Source of the DNA: an uncultured Bacteroidales bacterium
Lineage (GTDB): Bacteria; Bacteroidota; Bacteroidia; Bacteroidales; F082
Assembly: GCA_946405575.1 (NCBI GenBank)
Contig: CAMJHP010000032.1
Location: 1-33,384 of the forward strand
Length of the DNA: 33,384 nucleotides
Direction: 5' to 3'
Positions 14,497 through 21,871 of the stretch are shown here, piece by piece (position 1 is the stretch's first letter; each line of letters begins with the position of its first letter). A program made the position numbers and the translations under genes. Below the pieces are notes generated by a model that worked only from the letters and a program-made list of their open reading frames with translations, ran no database searches and was not told the origin of the DNA.

Positions 14497-17301
14497 ATGA
14501 AAAACGAGAAACAACAAGCTGCTGCAGCGGCGGCGTTTGCCGAGCGGTGGAAGGGTCGCGGATATGAGCGCGGCGAGTCCCAGCTGTTTTGGGCCGACTT
14601 ATTAAGCAATGTGTATGGCGTGGAGGATTTGCCCTCCTTCATCCGCTATGAAGAGCAAGTGAGTAGCATGGTGGACTCCACCAACTTCATCGATGGCCAC
14701 ATTCCATCGACGAGGGTGCTGATTGAGCAGAAATCCATCAACAAGGATTTGAGGAAGGGCATCCCGCAAAGCGATGGCTCCGTGCTGAATCCTTTCCAGC
14801 AAGCGAAGAAATATGTGGCCAATATGCCGCTATCTCAACATCCGCGTTGGATTGTCACCTGCAATTTTTCCGAGTTCCTGGTCTATGACATGGAACAGCC
14901 TAATGGCGAGCCTGAGCAGATCCTGTTGGAGAACCTGGGCAAGGAGTATTACCGCTTACAGTTTCTCGTGGACTTGAAGAGTGAGCATATTTCCAAAGAG
15001 ATGCAGGTGTCGATGAAGGCCGGCGAGATTGTTGGCCGCATCTATGATGCGCTGCTGAAGCAGTATGACGACAATTCGCCTGAGGCCTTGCGTTGGCTGA
15101 ACATCCTGTGTGTGCGTATCGTGTTCTGCCTGTATGCCGAGGATGCCGGAGTGTTCAGGCATGACCAGTTCCACGACTTCCTTTCGCGTTACGATGCCGA
15201 TGATATACGGCGGGCATTGAGCGACCTCTTTGAGGTGCTCAACACGCCTTTGGAGAAACGCAGCAAGTACCTTAAGGAAGACCTGAAGGCTTTCCCCTAT
15301 ACCAACGGTGGACTGTTTGAAGAGGCGATTGAGATACCTCAATTCACCGAGGAACTGAAACAGACGCTTCTCCAGAACGCAAGCCTTGATTTCGACTGGA
15401 GCGAGATTTCGCCCACCATCTTCGGGGCTGTGTTTGAGAGCACATTGAACCCAGAAACAAGGCGCAGCGGGGGTATGCATTACACCTCGATAGAGAATAT
15501 CCATAAGGTGATTGACCCGCTCTTCCTGAACGACCTTCGTAGCGAGCTGGATGGGATATTGGAAGAGAAGGTGGAGAAGACGCGCCTGCGTCGTCTCGAT
15601 GAGTACCAGGACAAATTGGCTTCGCTGACCTTCCTCGACCCTGCCTGTGGCAGCGGCAACTTCCTGACCGAGACTTACCTGAGCTTGCGAAGGTTGGAGA
15701 ACGAGGCTATCCGTGAGCGGTATCATGGCCAGTACCAGATTGGGGCCTTCCTGGATCCTATTAAGGTGAGCATCCACCAGTTCTACGGCATCGAGATTAA
15801 TGACTTTGCTGTGACAGTGGCCACTACCGCGCTGTGGATTTCGGAAGCTCAGATGCTGACCAAGACGGAACAGATTGTGCAGCATGACATTGACTTTTTG
15901 CCGCTGAAGAGCTACGCGAATATCAAGGAGGGCAACGCGCTGCGGGTGGATTGGAACGATGTGGTACCAGCGGAAAAGCTGGATTATATCATGGGCAATC
16001 CGCCGTTTGTGGGATTTACATTTATGACTGCGGAACAGAAAGAAGATGTTGAAGTGCTTTATCCTGGCATTAAGAACATTGATTATGTGAGTTGTTGGTT
16101 CAAAAAGGCTTGTGAGTACACCAGAGGAACTGATGTTGAATGCGCTTTTGTTTCGACAAATAGTATTACCCAAGGTGAAACGGTTGGCCGAATGTGGGAA
16201 TCTTTAGATGTTCAAATCAATTTTGCCTGGCCAACATTCAGATGGGATAGCGAGGCAAGCGAGAAAGCCCACGTTCACTGTGTTATCATTGGTTTTTCAC
16301 ACAATGAGCGCAAACACAAGTATTTATACAATGATGGAGGACCTGTAGAATGTCACAATATAAATGCATATCTAGTCGATGCTCCAAGTATGATTGTCAG
16401 CAGCCGAAACAAGCCTTTGTGCAATGTTCCTGCGATGATTTATGGCAACAAGCCTGCTGATGGCGGTTGTCTGATTTTCACCAAAGAAGAAAAGGATGAA
16501 TTCCTCAAACGAGAGCCAAAAGCAAGGCGATGGATGCATACTCTTATCGGTGGAGCTGAGTTGATCAATAACAAACCATTGCTGAATGACAAACTGCGCT
16601 ATACATTATGGTTGGATGGGATTAGTCCAGATGAATTACGAAGAATGCCAGCCGTATTGGAACGCATTGCTGCATGTAAAGAAGCAAGGTTAAAGAGTCC
16701 AGCTGCAGCAATCAGGAAGTTTGCCGAAACGCCTCATTTATATGCTCAACGCACTCAGCCTAATATTCCTAAACTGGATGAGTATGGTGTGCCTCTTTAT
16801 GAAGATGGTGTGAAGCATTTTAATCTCTTAGTACCTGAAGTCTCGTCAGAAAGACGCAGATATGTGCCAATGGGTTATATTGCAAATGAAGTCGTAACAA
16901 ATAATCTTGTTAAGCTTATTCCAGATGCTTCCATATACCATTTTGGCATTTTGGTCTCTAATGTACACATGGCATGGATGCGTGCCGTGTGTGGAAGGCT
17001 GAAAAGTGACTATCGGTATTCCAAAGATGTTGTTTATAATAATTTCCCATGGCCATCGATAACAGATGCTCAAAAAGAAAGAATTGAAAAGACCGCTCAG
17101 GCCATTTTGGATGCCCGCTCATTATATCCTAAAGCTTCTTTGGCTGACCTTTATGATGAACTAACAATGCCAATGGAACTTCGCCGCGCTCATCAGGAGA
17201 ACGATAGGGCGGTGATGGCAGCGTATGGTTTCGACTTGAAGATGACGGAGAGCCAATGCGTGGCGGAGCTGTTTAAGCTGTATCAGGGGATGGTGAAGTG
17301 A
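14497..17301 (+). CDS. MmeI-like type IIL restriction-modification enzyme
   Basis: The 934-residue single chain has all parts of the MmeI family: an N-terminal nuclease with D66 and EQK at 77-79 (RVLIEQKS), a helical spacer, an adenine-N6 methyltransferase with motif I LDPACGSGNFL (380-390) and motif IV NPPF (501-504), a target-recognition region (about 600-800) and a helical C-terminus. It both methylates one strand of an asymmetric site and cuts some 20 bp away (family knowledge). No separate specificity gene is needed. The start is chosen for its N-terminal fit and nearby promoter. The stretch from about 16010 to 17165, covering the recognition domain, is visibly more AT-rich than the nuclease/methyltransferase part and the last 130 bp, suggesting a mosaic gene. 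Confidence 0.93.
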   Translation: MKNEKQQAAAAAAFAERWKGRGYERGESQLFWADLLSNVYGVEDLPSFIRYEEQVSSMVDSTNFIDGHIPSTRVLIEQKSINKDLRKGIPQSDGSVLNPFQQAKKYVANMPLSQHPRWIVTCNFSEFLVYDMEQPNGEPEQILLENLGKEYYRLQFLVDLKSEHISKEMQVSMKAGEIVGRIYDALLKQYDDNSPEALRWLNILCVRIVFCLYAEDAGVFRHDQFHDFLSRYDADDIRRALSDLFEVLNTPLEKRSKYLKEDLKAFPYTNGGLFEEAIEIPQFTEELKQTLLQNASLDFDWSEISPTIFGAVFESTLNPETRRSGGMHYTSIENIHKVIDPLFLNDLRSELDGILEEKVEKTRLRRLDEYQDKLASLTFLDPACGSGNFLTETYLSLRRLENEAIRERYHGQYQIGAFLDPIKVSIHQFYGIEINDFAVTVATTALWISEAQMLTKTEQIVQHDIDFLPLKSYANIKEGNALRVDWNDVVPAEKLDYIMGNPPFVGFTFMTAEQKEDVEVLYPGIKNIDYVSCWFKKACEYTRGTDVECAFVSTNSITQGETVGRMWESLDVQINFAWPTFRWDSEASEKAHVHCVIIGFSHNERKHKYLYNDGGPVECHNINAYLVDAPSMIVSSRNKPLCNVPAMIYGNKPADGGCLIFTKEEKDEFLKREPKARRWMHTLIGGAELINNKPLLNDKLRYTLWLDGISPDELRRMPAVLERIAACKEARLKSPAAAIRKFAETPHLYAQRTQPNIPKLDEYGVPLYEDGVKHFNLLVPEVSSERRRYVPMGYIANEVVTNNLVKLIPDASIYHFGILVSNVHMAWMRAVCGRLKSDYRYSKDVVYNNFPWPSITDAQKERIEKTAQAILDARSLYPKASLADLYDELTMPMELRRAHQENDRAVMAAYGFDLKMTESQCVAELFKLYQGMVK

Positions 17302-17312
17302 GACTGCTTGCC

Positions 17313-17329
17313 CCCCCTTGCAAAGGGGG
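17313..17329. other. Short C/G hairpin between genes
   Basis: CCCCCTT (17313-17319) pairs with AAGGGGG (17323-17329) around a 3-nt loop, 11 nt after the MmeI-like stop. No T tract follows on either strand, so it is not a typical terminator. It may protect or separate transcripts. Confidence 0.3.
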
Positions 17330-17347
17330 AGAAAAGAACGTAACAAT

Positions 17348-17689
17348 ATGAAAAAAGCTAAAAAAGAACATAGGAAATGCACTAACGATGCGTTGAAAGA
17401 GATGCTTAGTGCTTGCCCCGAGATAATAGATGAATTAAGGAAGCGCTCTGCCGTAACAACAGGAGATTGGATAGATCTATATGACCTCTTGCTTTTTGAG
17501 CATGGAATGTCATTCGGCATAGACCCTGTCAGCAAAAACGACACGGACACCGTCCTTTTCTATGGCTATCATTATAGTATTGATGGCGAGAAGATAGAGA
17601 GATTTGATTGCGAAGAAATCAAATCATTTGCTGAGGCACAACTTCAAGCCGTCCACGATACGATGTATAGACTAAGAGAAAGACTATGA
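17348..17689 (+). CDS. Hypothetical protein, 113 residues
   Basis: I chose ATG at 17348 (MKKAKKEHRKCTND) over the upstream frame opening at 17318, which runs through the hairpin. The protein has a basic N-terminus, a helical middle (LKEMLSACPEIIDELRKRSA) and a C-terminal helix (FAEAQLQAVHDTMYRLRERL). I recognise no family. It lies 46 nt after the MmeI-like gene and may be cotranscribed with it. Confidence 0.6.
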   Translation: MKKAKKEHRKCTNDALKEMLSACPEIIDELRKRSAVTTGDWIDLYDLLLFEHGMSFGIDPVSKNDTDTVLFYGYHYSIDGEKIERFDCEEIKSFAEAQLQAVHDTMYRLRERL

Positions 17690-17706
17690 TAGTTGGATAA
17701 AAGTTG

Positions 17707-17714
17707 TAAATTTG
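17707..17714 (+). promoter_or_regulatory. Promoter upstream of the structured leader RNA
   Basis: TAAATTTG matches TAnnTTTG, with TTGG 15 nt upstream. Transcription would start near 17720, just before the hairpin series at 17740-17878. Confidence 0.45.
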
Positions 17715-17739
17715 CAGCCGTAAAAAGACATAAATAATA

Positions 17740-17878
17740 GAGCTTTACGCTCTGCTTCCTGTCAACGAAATCTGGGAAATTTCAACAAACTACAACGGGA
17801 ACAGAACGATAAGGCTCGCGCCGATAGGCGTGAGCTTTTCGTTACTTTTGTTGTAGTGGTTCCCCAGAGCCCGTTGAC
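17740..17878 (+). ncRNA. Candidate structured RNA or 5' leader
   Basis: A small hairpin GAGC-tttac-GCTC (17740-17752) is followed by one long nested stem-loop: gtcaacg (17761-17767) with 17872-17878; tctggg (17771-17776) with 17863-17868; ctacaac (17790-17796) with 17850-17856; aacga (17805-17809) with 17839-17843; and GCTCGCGCC (17814-17822) with GGCGTGAGC (17827-17835) around gata. The single wobble in the last stem is G-U on the + strand. The apical stem is followed by a T-rich stretch, so it could act as a terminator or attenuator. It lies 71 nt upstream of a small gene. I have an impression of similar sequence in other Bacteroidota mobile elements but cannot name it. Confidence 0.55.
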
Positions 17879-17949
17879 GAAGGTGCGGATTGTCTCACGC
17901 TTCTTTCTTTTGTGCAAGACGATAAGTGAGAGGCTCAAAATACTCGAAA

Positions 17950-18138
17950 ATGACCAAAGAAGAGCAAAACAAGCTGTTTTCTGATATGAAAAGCAAGTTA
18001 CAGGCGGCACAAGAAATCTTGGAAAGGCTTGACCATGAAGATGACCTTGAAGCCAGTGAATACGCGGCTTCGCTGATGGAAGTGGTCAGGCTTCACCAAG
18101 CCTTTGCAGAGGAATATCAACAAATAGATAAAGGTTGA
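17950..18138 (+). CDS. Small hypothetical protein, 62 residues
   Basis: The start is ATG at 17950 (MTKEEQNKLFSDMKSKL); a GTG at 17926 would add eight residues. The product is acidic and almost wholly helical, probably a short coiled coil (SKLQAAQEILERLDHED, then SLMEVVRLHQAFAEEYQQ). No family is recognised. It follows the structured leader at 17740-17878 and is convergent with the next gene. Confidence 0.6.
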   Translation: MTKEEQNKLFSDMKSKLQAAQEILERLDHEDDLEASEYAASLMEVVRLHQAFAEEYQQIDKG

Positions 18139-18146
18139 GATAATTG

Positions 18147-18202
18147 TTTCCTCACAATAGTTCAAGTGAGGAAATGAGGAAATGAGGAAACGGCCTCATT
18201 CC
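18147..18202. repeat. Hairpin and ATGAGGAA-type short repeats between convergent genes
   Basis: TTTCCTCAC (18147-18155) pairs perfectly with GTGAGGAAA (18166-18174). It runs into three units of (t)gaggaaa and then GAGGAA/TTCCTC (up to about 18202). Similar atgaggaa units appear on the minus strand inside the linker of the DUF3987 gene near 20120-20160. It may serve as a bidirectional terminator, although no T tract is present. Confidence 0.35.
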
Positions 18203-18417
18203 TCGATAATGATTTTGTATTCGCTGTGTTTTATTCCAGCATCATCCCAGGCTTTTTGAAGTGCATCTACAGTTTCCTTCCCTTTCCGGGTCCGTATGGT
18301 GCAATAAAAGCACACAAATAGCAAGCGACGCTTGATGACGTTTGATTTTACCACTATGGGATGGATAGCGGCGTGAGCTGGGAGGGTGTAGGTTGCGATG
18401 CGAATGGTGGTAATCAT
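18196..18417 (-). CDS. Small hypothetical protein, 73 residues (paralogue of its neighbour)
   Basis: The ATG at 18417 lies one base after the stop of the upstream gene, so translation is probably coupled; a start at 18444 would overlap that gene and is less likely. The protein (begins MITTIRIATYTLPAHAAIHP) shares a pattern with the upstream 82-residue protein: an xxYTxxAxxAIxP start, central beta strands and an AGIxxxEYxI end. No known family. Confidence 0.65.
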   Translation of the reverse strand: MITTIRIATYTLPAHAAIHPIVVKSNVIKRRLLFVCFYCTIRTRKGKETVDALQKAWDDAGIKHSEYKIIIEE

Positions 18418-18418
18418 A

Positions 18419-18667
18419 TCATTCAGTTTTTGTGGGTTTGGCAATGTTCTGGAGGGCGACTATGTTGTACTCGTCGCGTGGGATGCCAGCGCTTTGCGCT
18501 GCAATGTTGATGACATCGACGAGGTAGGCATAGTCCTTTTGATAGATGGTGGCCGAGAATGTGAGGCCACAAACGCCGACGTAGCCGATATGGGCACCGA
18601 CGATAGCGGGACGGATGGCACGATAGGCGGACATGGTGTAGGCTTCGATGAGGATTACTGATTTCAT
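18419..18667 (-). CDS. Small hypothetical protein, 82 residues
   Basis: It begins MKSVILIEAYTMSAYRAIRP, has a hydrophobic middle (VGVCGLTFSATIYQKDYAYLVDVI) and ends with SAGIPRDEYNIVAL plus a short tail. It is paralogous to the downstream 73-residue protein and precedes it by one base. The pattern suggests a small alpha/beta fold; function unknown. It lies 46 nt downstream of the DUF3987 gene in the same direction, with a short hairpin between (caggggg/cccctg, 18696-18713). Confidence 0.65.
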   Translation of the reverse strand: MKSVILIEAYTMSAYRAIRPAIVGAHIGYVGVCGLTFSATIYQKDYAYLVDVINIAAQSAGIPRDEYNIVALQNIAKPTKTE

Positions 18668-18713
18668 AGTATGTGAGGTTAGGTGTGTGAATGTCAGGGG
18701 GTGAAACCCCTGG

Positions 18714-20555
18714 TTAGGGTTGTGTCACCCCTTCGGGGTTCTTGCGGTACTGGCCAGTTGAGGGGTGCAATAGCTGGCCAGATTTGATGAAGAATTGCAG
18801 GTAACGCTCAGCGGTTTTTTCGGTGATGTTGAGCGAAGCGGCGGTTTTGATGTAGGTTGGGCGGTCGAAAGTTTCAGGCAATGCTGCCAGGAACTTTTCG
18901 CGGGTTTCGGCTGCGATAACTTGACGGCCTTTCAAGACAGGTGCCTTGGCGTTGCGAGGCAGCGCCTGAAAGACAGCTGCCGAGTGCTGCAGCAGGACTT
19001 TGACCATGGCCAAGGCAGTGTCGAAGTCGGCATCGGAGCAGACCATGCGAAGTTTTTTATCTCCACTCTTGGCGGACTTCGGCGCATTGTCGATGCGGCG
19101 AAGGACGGTCAAGATCATCGCGAAGCGAAAGAGGATGAGACCGAGGCGGCGAACTGTGGCCACGATTTCGTCGCCGAGCAGCTGAGCGAAGCGAAGCTGC
19201 GTGGCCTCGAAGTAGGCATTGAACTGGTCCATCTGGGAACGGCTGAGGGTGAACTGGACTGGCCGCTTGGGGAACTTCTTCAGGAAGGTGAAGAAATCGC
19301 GGCCTATCTCCTTGAACTTCTCATCAGCCGTGGTGCCACCATGGGAGGCAAACATGTTGTGCCAGACCAATTCGGTTTCCATGACATAGAAGATGAAACG
19401 GCTGAAGAGGCCGTTTTCAGCATCAGGGATGAGATTGAAGATTTGCTGCGGTGTGCCGGACAGGACAGCGGAGAATTTGGGCTTCACAATCTCGACGTAT
19501 TCATGATCTTTCTTGCGGAGATAGGAAATCGTTTCATGGTGAAACGCTTTCCTGAATCCGTCGGAATAGTTGCCGAGGTCGGAATTGAAGGCATTGGCCA
19601 AGGTGTCGCCTTCTGTCTCGAACAGAAGGCCGACACCGTTGTTTTGGGCGAGGGTCTGATAGACGACAGTGGCCGTGCTGTTGGCAGGGACGAACAAAGT
19701 GAGGAACGGCGGTTCTTTGGGTGGCACTTCGAGGGTGTTTTTGCGGTTGACGGCATAGGCCACTTGGGCAGCTTCGTATTTCTTCATCTGCTTCTTGTAC
19801 TTCTCACGGAGCGCCTGGTGCAACGGCGCAGCGAGATGACGGCACAAGGAGAGCCGTCCTTTGCCAGCCGATGCGCTGGCGGTGACGAAGAGGAAGAGAT
19901 TGGCGAAGACCTCGCGACAGTCGTACATACCATATACATTCGGGATGCAGGCCGAAAAGACAGTGAGTGAGCCGAGGATGAGGATGTCGGCATCGACATC
20001 CGAGACCGAGTCGGCGATGATGCGCTGCATGATGGATGGGAGGCTGGAACGGATGGATTGGGAAAACGATGGCAAGGGTTCATGATATGCGGACGAGCCG
20101 TCCGCAAGCCTGGAGTTTTCCTCATTCCTCATTTCCTCATTCGGATTTCGTGAGGAAAATGGGTGAGATTGCGGGGCGCAGCCCGCAATGAGGTCGGGAC
20201 GGAGCAACGAGCCAAGACCATCGGAAGATGGTGCTGGTAAGTTGATTCCGTGGGACTTGGCGATGTGGAAGAGGGTGGCGATGGTGATGGGAGCTTTGCC
20301 GGACGGCATCCTATGACGGAGGCAAGCGGCATACTGTTTTTGGGCTGTTTGGGGGTCATAATTGGGGTAAAAAGCCGAAATTCTGTGGAAAAAAGGCTCA
20401 CCATCGGCACCAAATTCGTGTGCGAGGGCGAAGCCGATGCTGCACCAGTCGCCATAATCGGCGGTGATGTCGGTGGCCGACCGCTCTATCAGGACGGTCA
20501 GGGCCTCGACGGAATCAGCGACGGAAGTGGCGTAGGTGGTTTGTGGTTTGGTCAT
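18714..20555 (-). CDS. PriCT-2 / DUF3987 protein (primase-helicase component)
   Basis: The 613-residue product has an N-terminal PriCT-2-like domain (about 30-105: DYGDWCSIGFALAHEFG, then YAACLRHRMPSGKAPITIATLFHIA), a low-complexity linker (about 110-165) and a DUF3987 P-loop ATPase region with a Walker A-like ASASAGKGRLSLC near 230 and a downstream FETEGDTL motif. In Bacteroidota mobile elements this protein pairs with a BT4734-like protein, as here, where the genes overlap by 4 nt. The pair probably primes and unwinds element DNA for replication (inference). The C-terminal 60 residues look like a winged helix. Confidence 0.88.
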   Translation of the reverse strand: MTKPQTTYATSVADSVEALTVLIERSATDITADYGDWCSIGFALAHEFGADGEPFFHRISAFYPNYDPQTAQKQYAACLRHRMPSGKAPITIATLFHIAKSHGINLPAPSSDGLGSLLRPDLIAGCAPQSHPFSSRNPNEEMRNEENSRLADGSSAYHEPLPSFSQSIRSSLPSIMQRIIADSVSDVDADILILGSLTVFSACIPNVYGMYDCREVFANLFLFVTASASAGKGRLSLCRHLAAPLHQALREKYKKQMKKYEAAQVAYAVNRKNTLEVPPKEPPFLTLFVPANSTATVVYQTLAQNNGVGLLFETEGDTLANAFNSDLGNYSDGFRKAFHHETISYLRKKDHEYVEIVKPKFSAVLSGTPQQIFNLIPDAENGLFSRFIFYVMETELVWHNMFASHGGTTADEKFKEIGRDFFTFLKKFPKRPVQFTLSRSQMDQFNAYFEATQLRFAQLLGDEIVATVRRLGLILFRFAMILTVLRRIDNAPKSAKSGDKKLRMVCSDADFDTALAMVKVLLQHSAAVFQALPRNAKAPVLKGRQVIAAETREKFLAALPETFDRPTYIKTAASLNITEKTAERYLQFFIKSGQLLHPSTGQYRKNPEGVTQP

Positions 20556-21196
20556 GACAAAGCTGGGTTGATGTAGGCATTAGGGTCGAATGGAAGGAAA
20601 CAGGCACGAGAAACGTCCTTGCACTTTTCATCGACATCGAGGGAATAGGTGGTGTGGAGGTAATGTTGGACGGCATAGAAGAACAGGGGGTGATAGGAAG
20701 CGGGCGTTTCGACAGGGAAGAAACGCTCGCGGTAGGCGTAGTTCTGTTCCATTGAGACGACCCATTTGAGGCCGTCACCTGAAGGGCTGCGGAAGAGCAG
20801 CATGGTCTCAAAATAGGGGTCGTTCAGGAGTGTGAGCGCGACGGCTTCGACATCTGAGAGATGGTCGAAGTCGAAGCACACGAGATAGGAATGCCGGATG
20901 AGTTTGTCGGCTTTGCGCTGCTGGAAAAGGCCGGAGAAGGTGCAGAAGTCGAAGTTTGATCTCTTGAAGGCCGGGCGTTGCGTGGATGGCAGCGAGCGCA
21001 GGCGAGCTGTGGCCTGTGCCGACACGCCACTACGGATGTAGTTGTAGGCATCGGCCAGGGAGAACTCCATGGTGGGCTGCTTGCTCTCTATCGGCTTGGT
21101 GAAGAAGGAGAAACGGGAGAACGAAGCGACCGCCGTGACCGGAGGGCACACTGGATGCGAAGGGATGAACGGTTGAGGTCTAACGAGCGTTTCCAT
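20552..21196 (-). CDS. BT4734-like / VirE N-terminal-type primase protein
   Basis: The 214-residue product has the features of the BT4734 family, an archaeo-eukaryotic-primase-like fold: CFDFDHL near 128-134 (metal-binding acidic pair), RSPSGDGLKWVV near 156-167 and KCKDVSRACFLPFDPNAY near 189-206. It overlaps the upstream HTH gene by 17 nt and the downstream DUF3987 gene by 4 nt (ATGA-type junction), so the three are translated together. It is the likely nucleotidyltransferase half of a two-gene primase module. Confidence 0.85.
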   Translation of the reverse strand: METLVRPQPFIPSHPVCPPVTAVASFSRFSFFTKPIESKQPTMEFSLADAYNYIRSGVSAQATARLRSLPSTQRPAFKRSNFDFCTFSGLFQQRKADKLIRHSYLVCFDFDHLSDVEAVALTLLNDPYFETMLLFRSPSGDGLKWVVSMEQNYAYRERFFPVETPASYHPLFFYAVQHYLHTTYSLDVDEKCKDVSRACFLPFDPNAYINPALS

Positions 21197-21431
21197 GGTC
21201 TTTTATGATTTTATGGTTCTCGATGAATGCCTGGACTTCATCCAGCTTGTAGAGACAGTAATGGGTGTGCACCTTGTAATAAGGCAAGCCCATGGTGCGG
21301 AGCTTATCCAAGGTGCGACGGGAGCAATGGAGCAGCCGCATGACATCGCCAGAGTCGAGCCAGAGTTTGGAGAGGTTGGGATGGGTCAGGGTGACTTCCT
21401 CTTTGTTGACATAGCTTTGCAGATTGTTCAT
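21180..21431 (-). CDS. Helix-turn-helix (HTH_17 / excisionase-like) protein
   Basis: The 83-residue protein carries one MerR-type winged HTH: LWLDSGDVMRLLHCSRRTLDKLRTMG, then LPYYKVHTHYCLYKLDEVQAF. This is the usual form of Bacteroidota excisionase/regulator proteins next to integrases. It overlaps the preceding HTH gene by 4 nt and the primase gene by 17 nt. Probable role: directionality factor or regulator of element excision (inference). Confidence 0.88.
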   Translation of the reverse strand: MNNLQSYVNKEEVTLTHPNLSKLWLDSGDVMRLLHCSRRTLDKLRTMGLPYYKVHTHYCLYKLDEVQAFIENHKIIKDHGNAR

Positions 21432-21793
21432 GGACGGCCTCCTTTCGTGGCTTTGCGTGCTTTCAATGGTATGCGGACGGTTTCATCGTCGTCGACGGTG
21501 AAATCTTCGCCAAGGATCCAGGCGTCAATCTCTGACTTGAGGAATTGGAGCTTGGCTCCGGCTTTGTGGTAAGGGATGGCTTTTTTCCAGACCCATGAGT
21601 AGATGGTTTGGCGGGCTGGCTTGCCGGGGAGGTAGATGATGAGGTCGTCGACGCTCATCCATTGTTTTTGAGGCTGGCCATCGCGGTCGGCGATGGACTG
21701 CAGCATGGTCTTCATTTCGCCTACGTCTTTTATCAGCTGTGAGACGGCATTGGGTAGGCTGTCGAAAGACAGGGGTTCGTTGGATTGGTACAT
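21428..21793 (-). CDS. Helix-turn-helix excisionase-like protein, 121 residues
   Basis: An N-terminal helical segment (LPNAVSQLIKDVGEMKTMLQSIADR) precedes a MerR-type HTH (WMSVDDLIIYLPGKPARQTIY, then SWVWKKAIPYHKAGAKLQFLKSEIDAWI), with an acidic then basic tail. It is the first gene of the HTH-HTH-primase-helicase run. A 13-bp inverted repeat flanks the region just upstream of its start (21796-21848), suggesting autoregulation or leader control. Confidence 0.87.
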   Translation of the reverse strand: MYQSNEPLSFDSLPNAVSQLIKDVGEMKTMLQSIADRDGQPQKQWMSVDDLIIYLPGKPARQTIYSWVWKKAIPYHKAGAKLQFLKSEIDAWILGEDFTVDDDETVRIPLKARKATKGGRP

Positions 21794-21795
21794 GA

Positions 21796-21848
21796 CGTGA
21801 ATTTTTAGTGGTTGTTTTCGGCGGCTAAATACGAGCTAAAACTTCACG
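21796..21848. promoter_or_regulatory. Inverted repeat at the start of the HTH-primase operon
   Basis: cgtgaatttttag (21796-21808) and ctaaaacttcacg (21836-21848) are inverted copies with one mismatch, 27 bp apart, starting 3 bp from the ATG at 21793. It could be a regulator site or an RNA hairpin near the start codon. Confidence 0.45.
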
Positions 21849-21871
21849 CGGTTACATCAGTAAGGTGTTAC

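Noticed and set aside
14956..16173. 405-codon frame antisense to the MmeI-like gene
   Set aside because: The other strand encodes a complete protein with all family motifs; this is its shadow.
18795..19970. 391-codon + strand frame
   Set aside because: Shadow of the PriCT-2/DUF3987 gene, which has recognisable domains.
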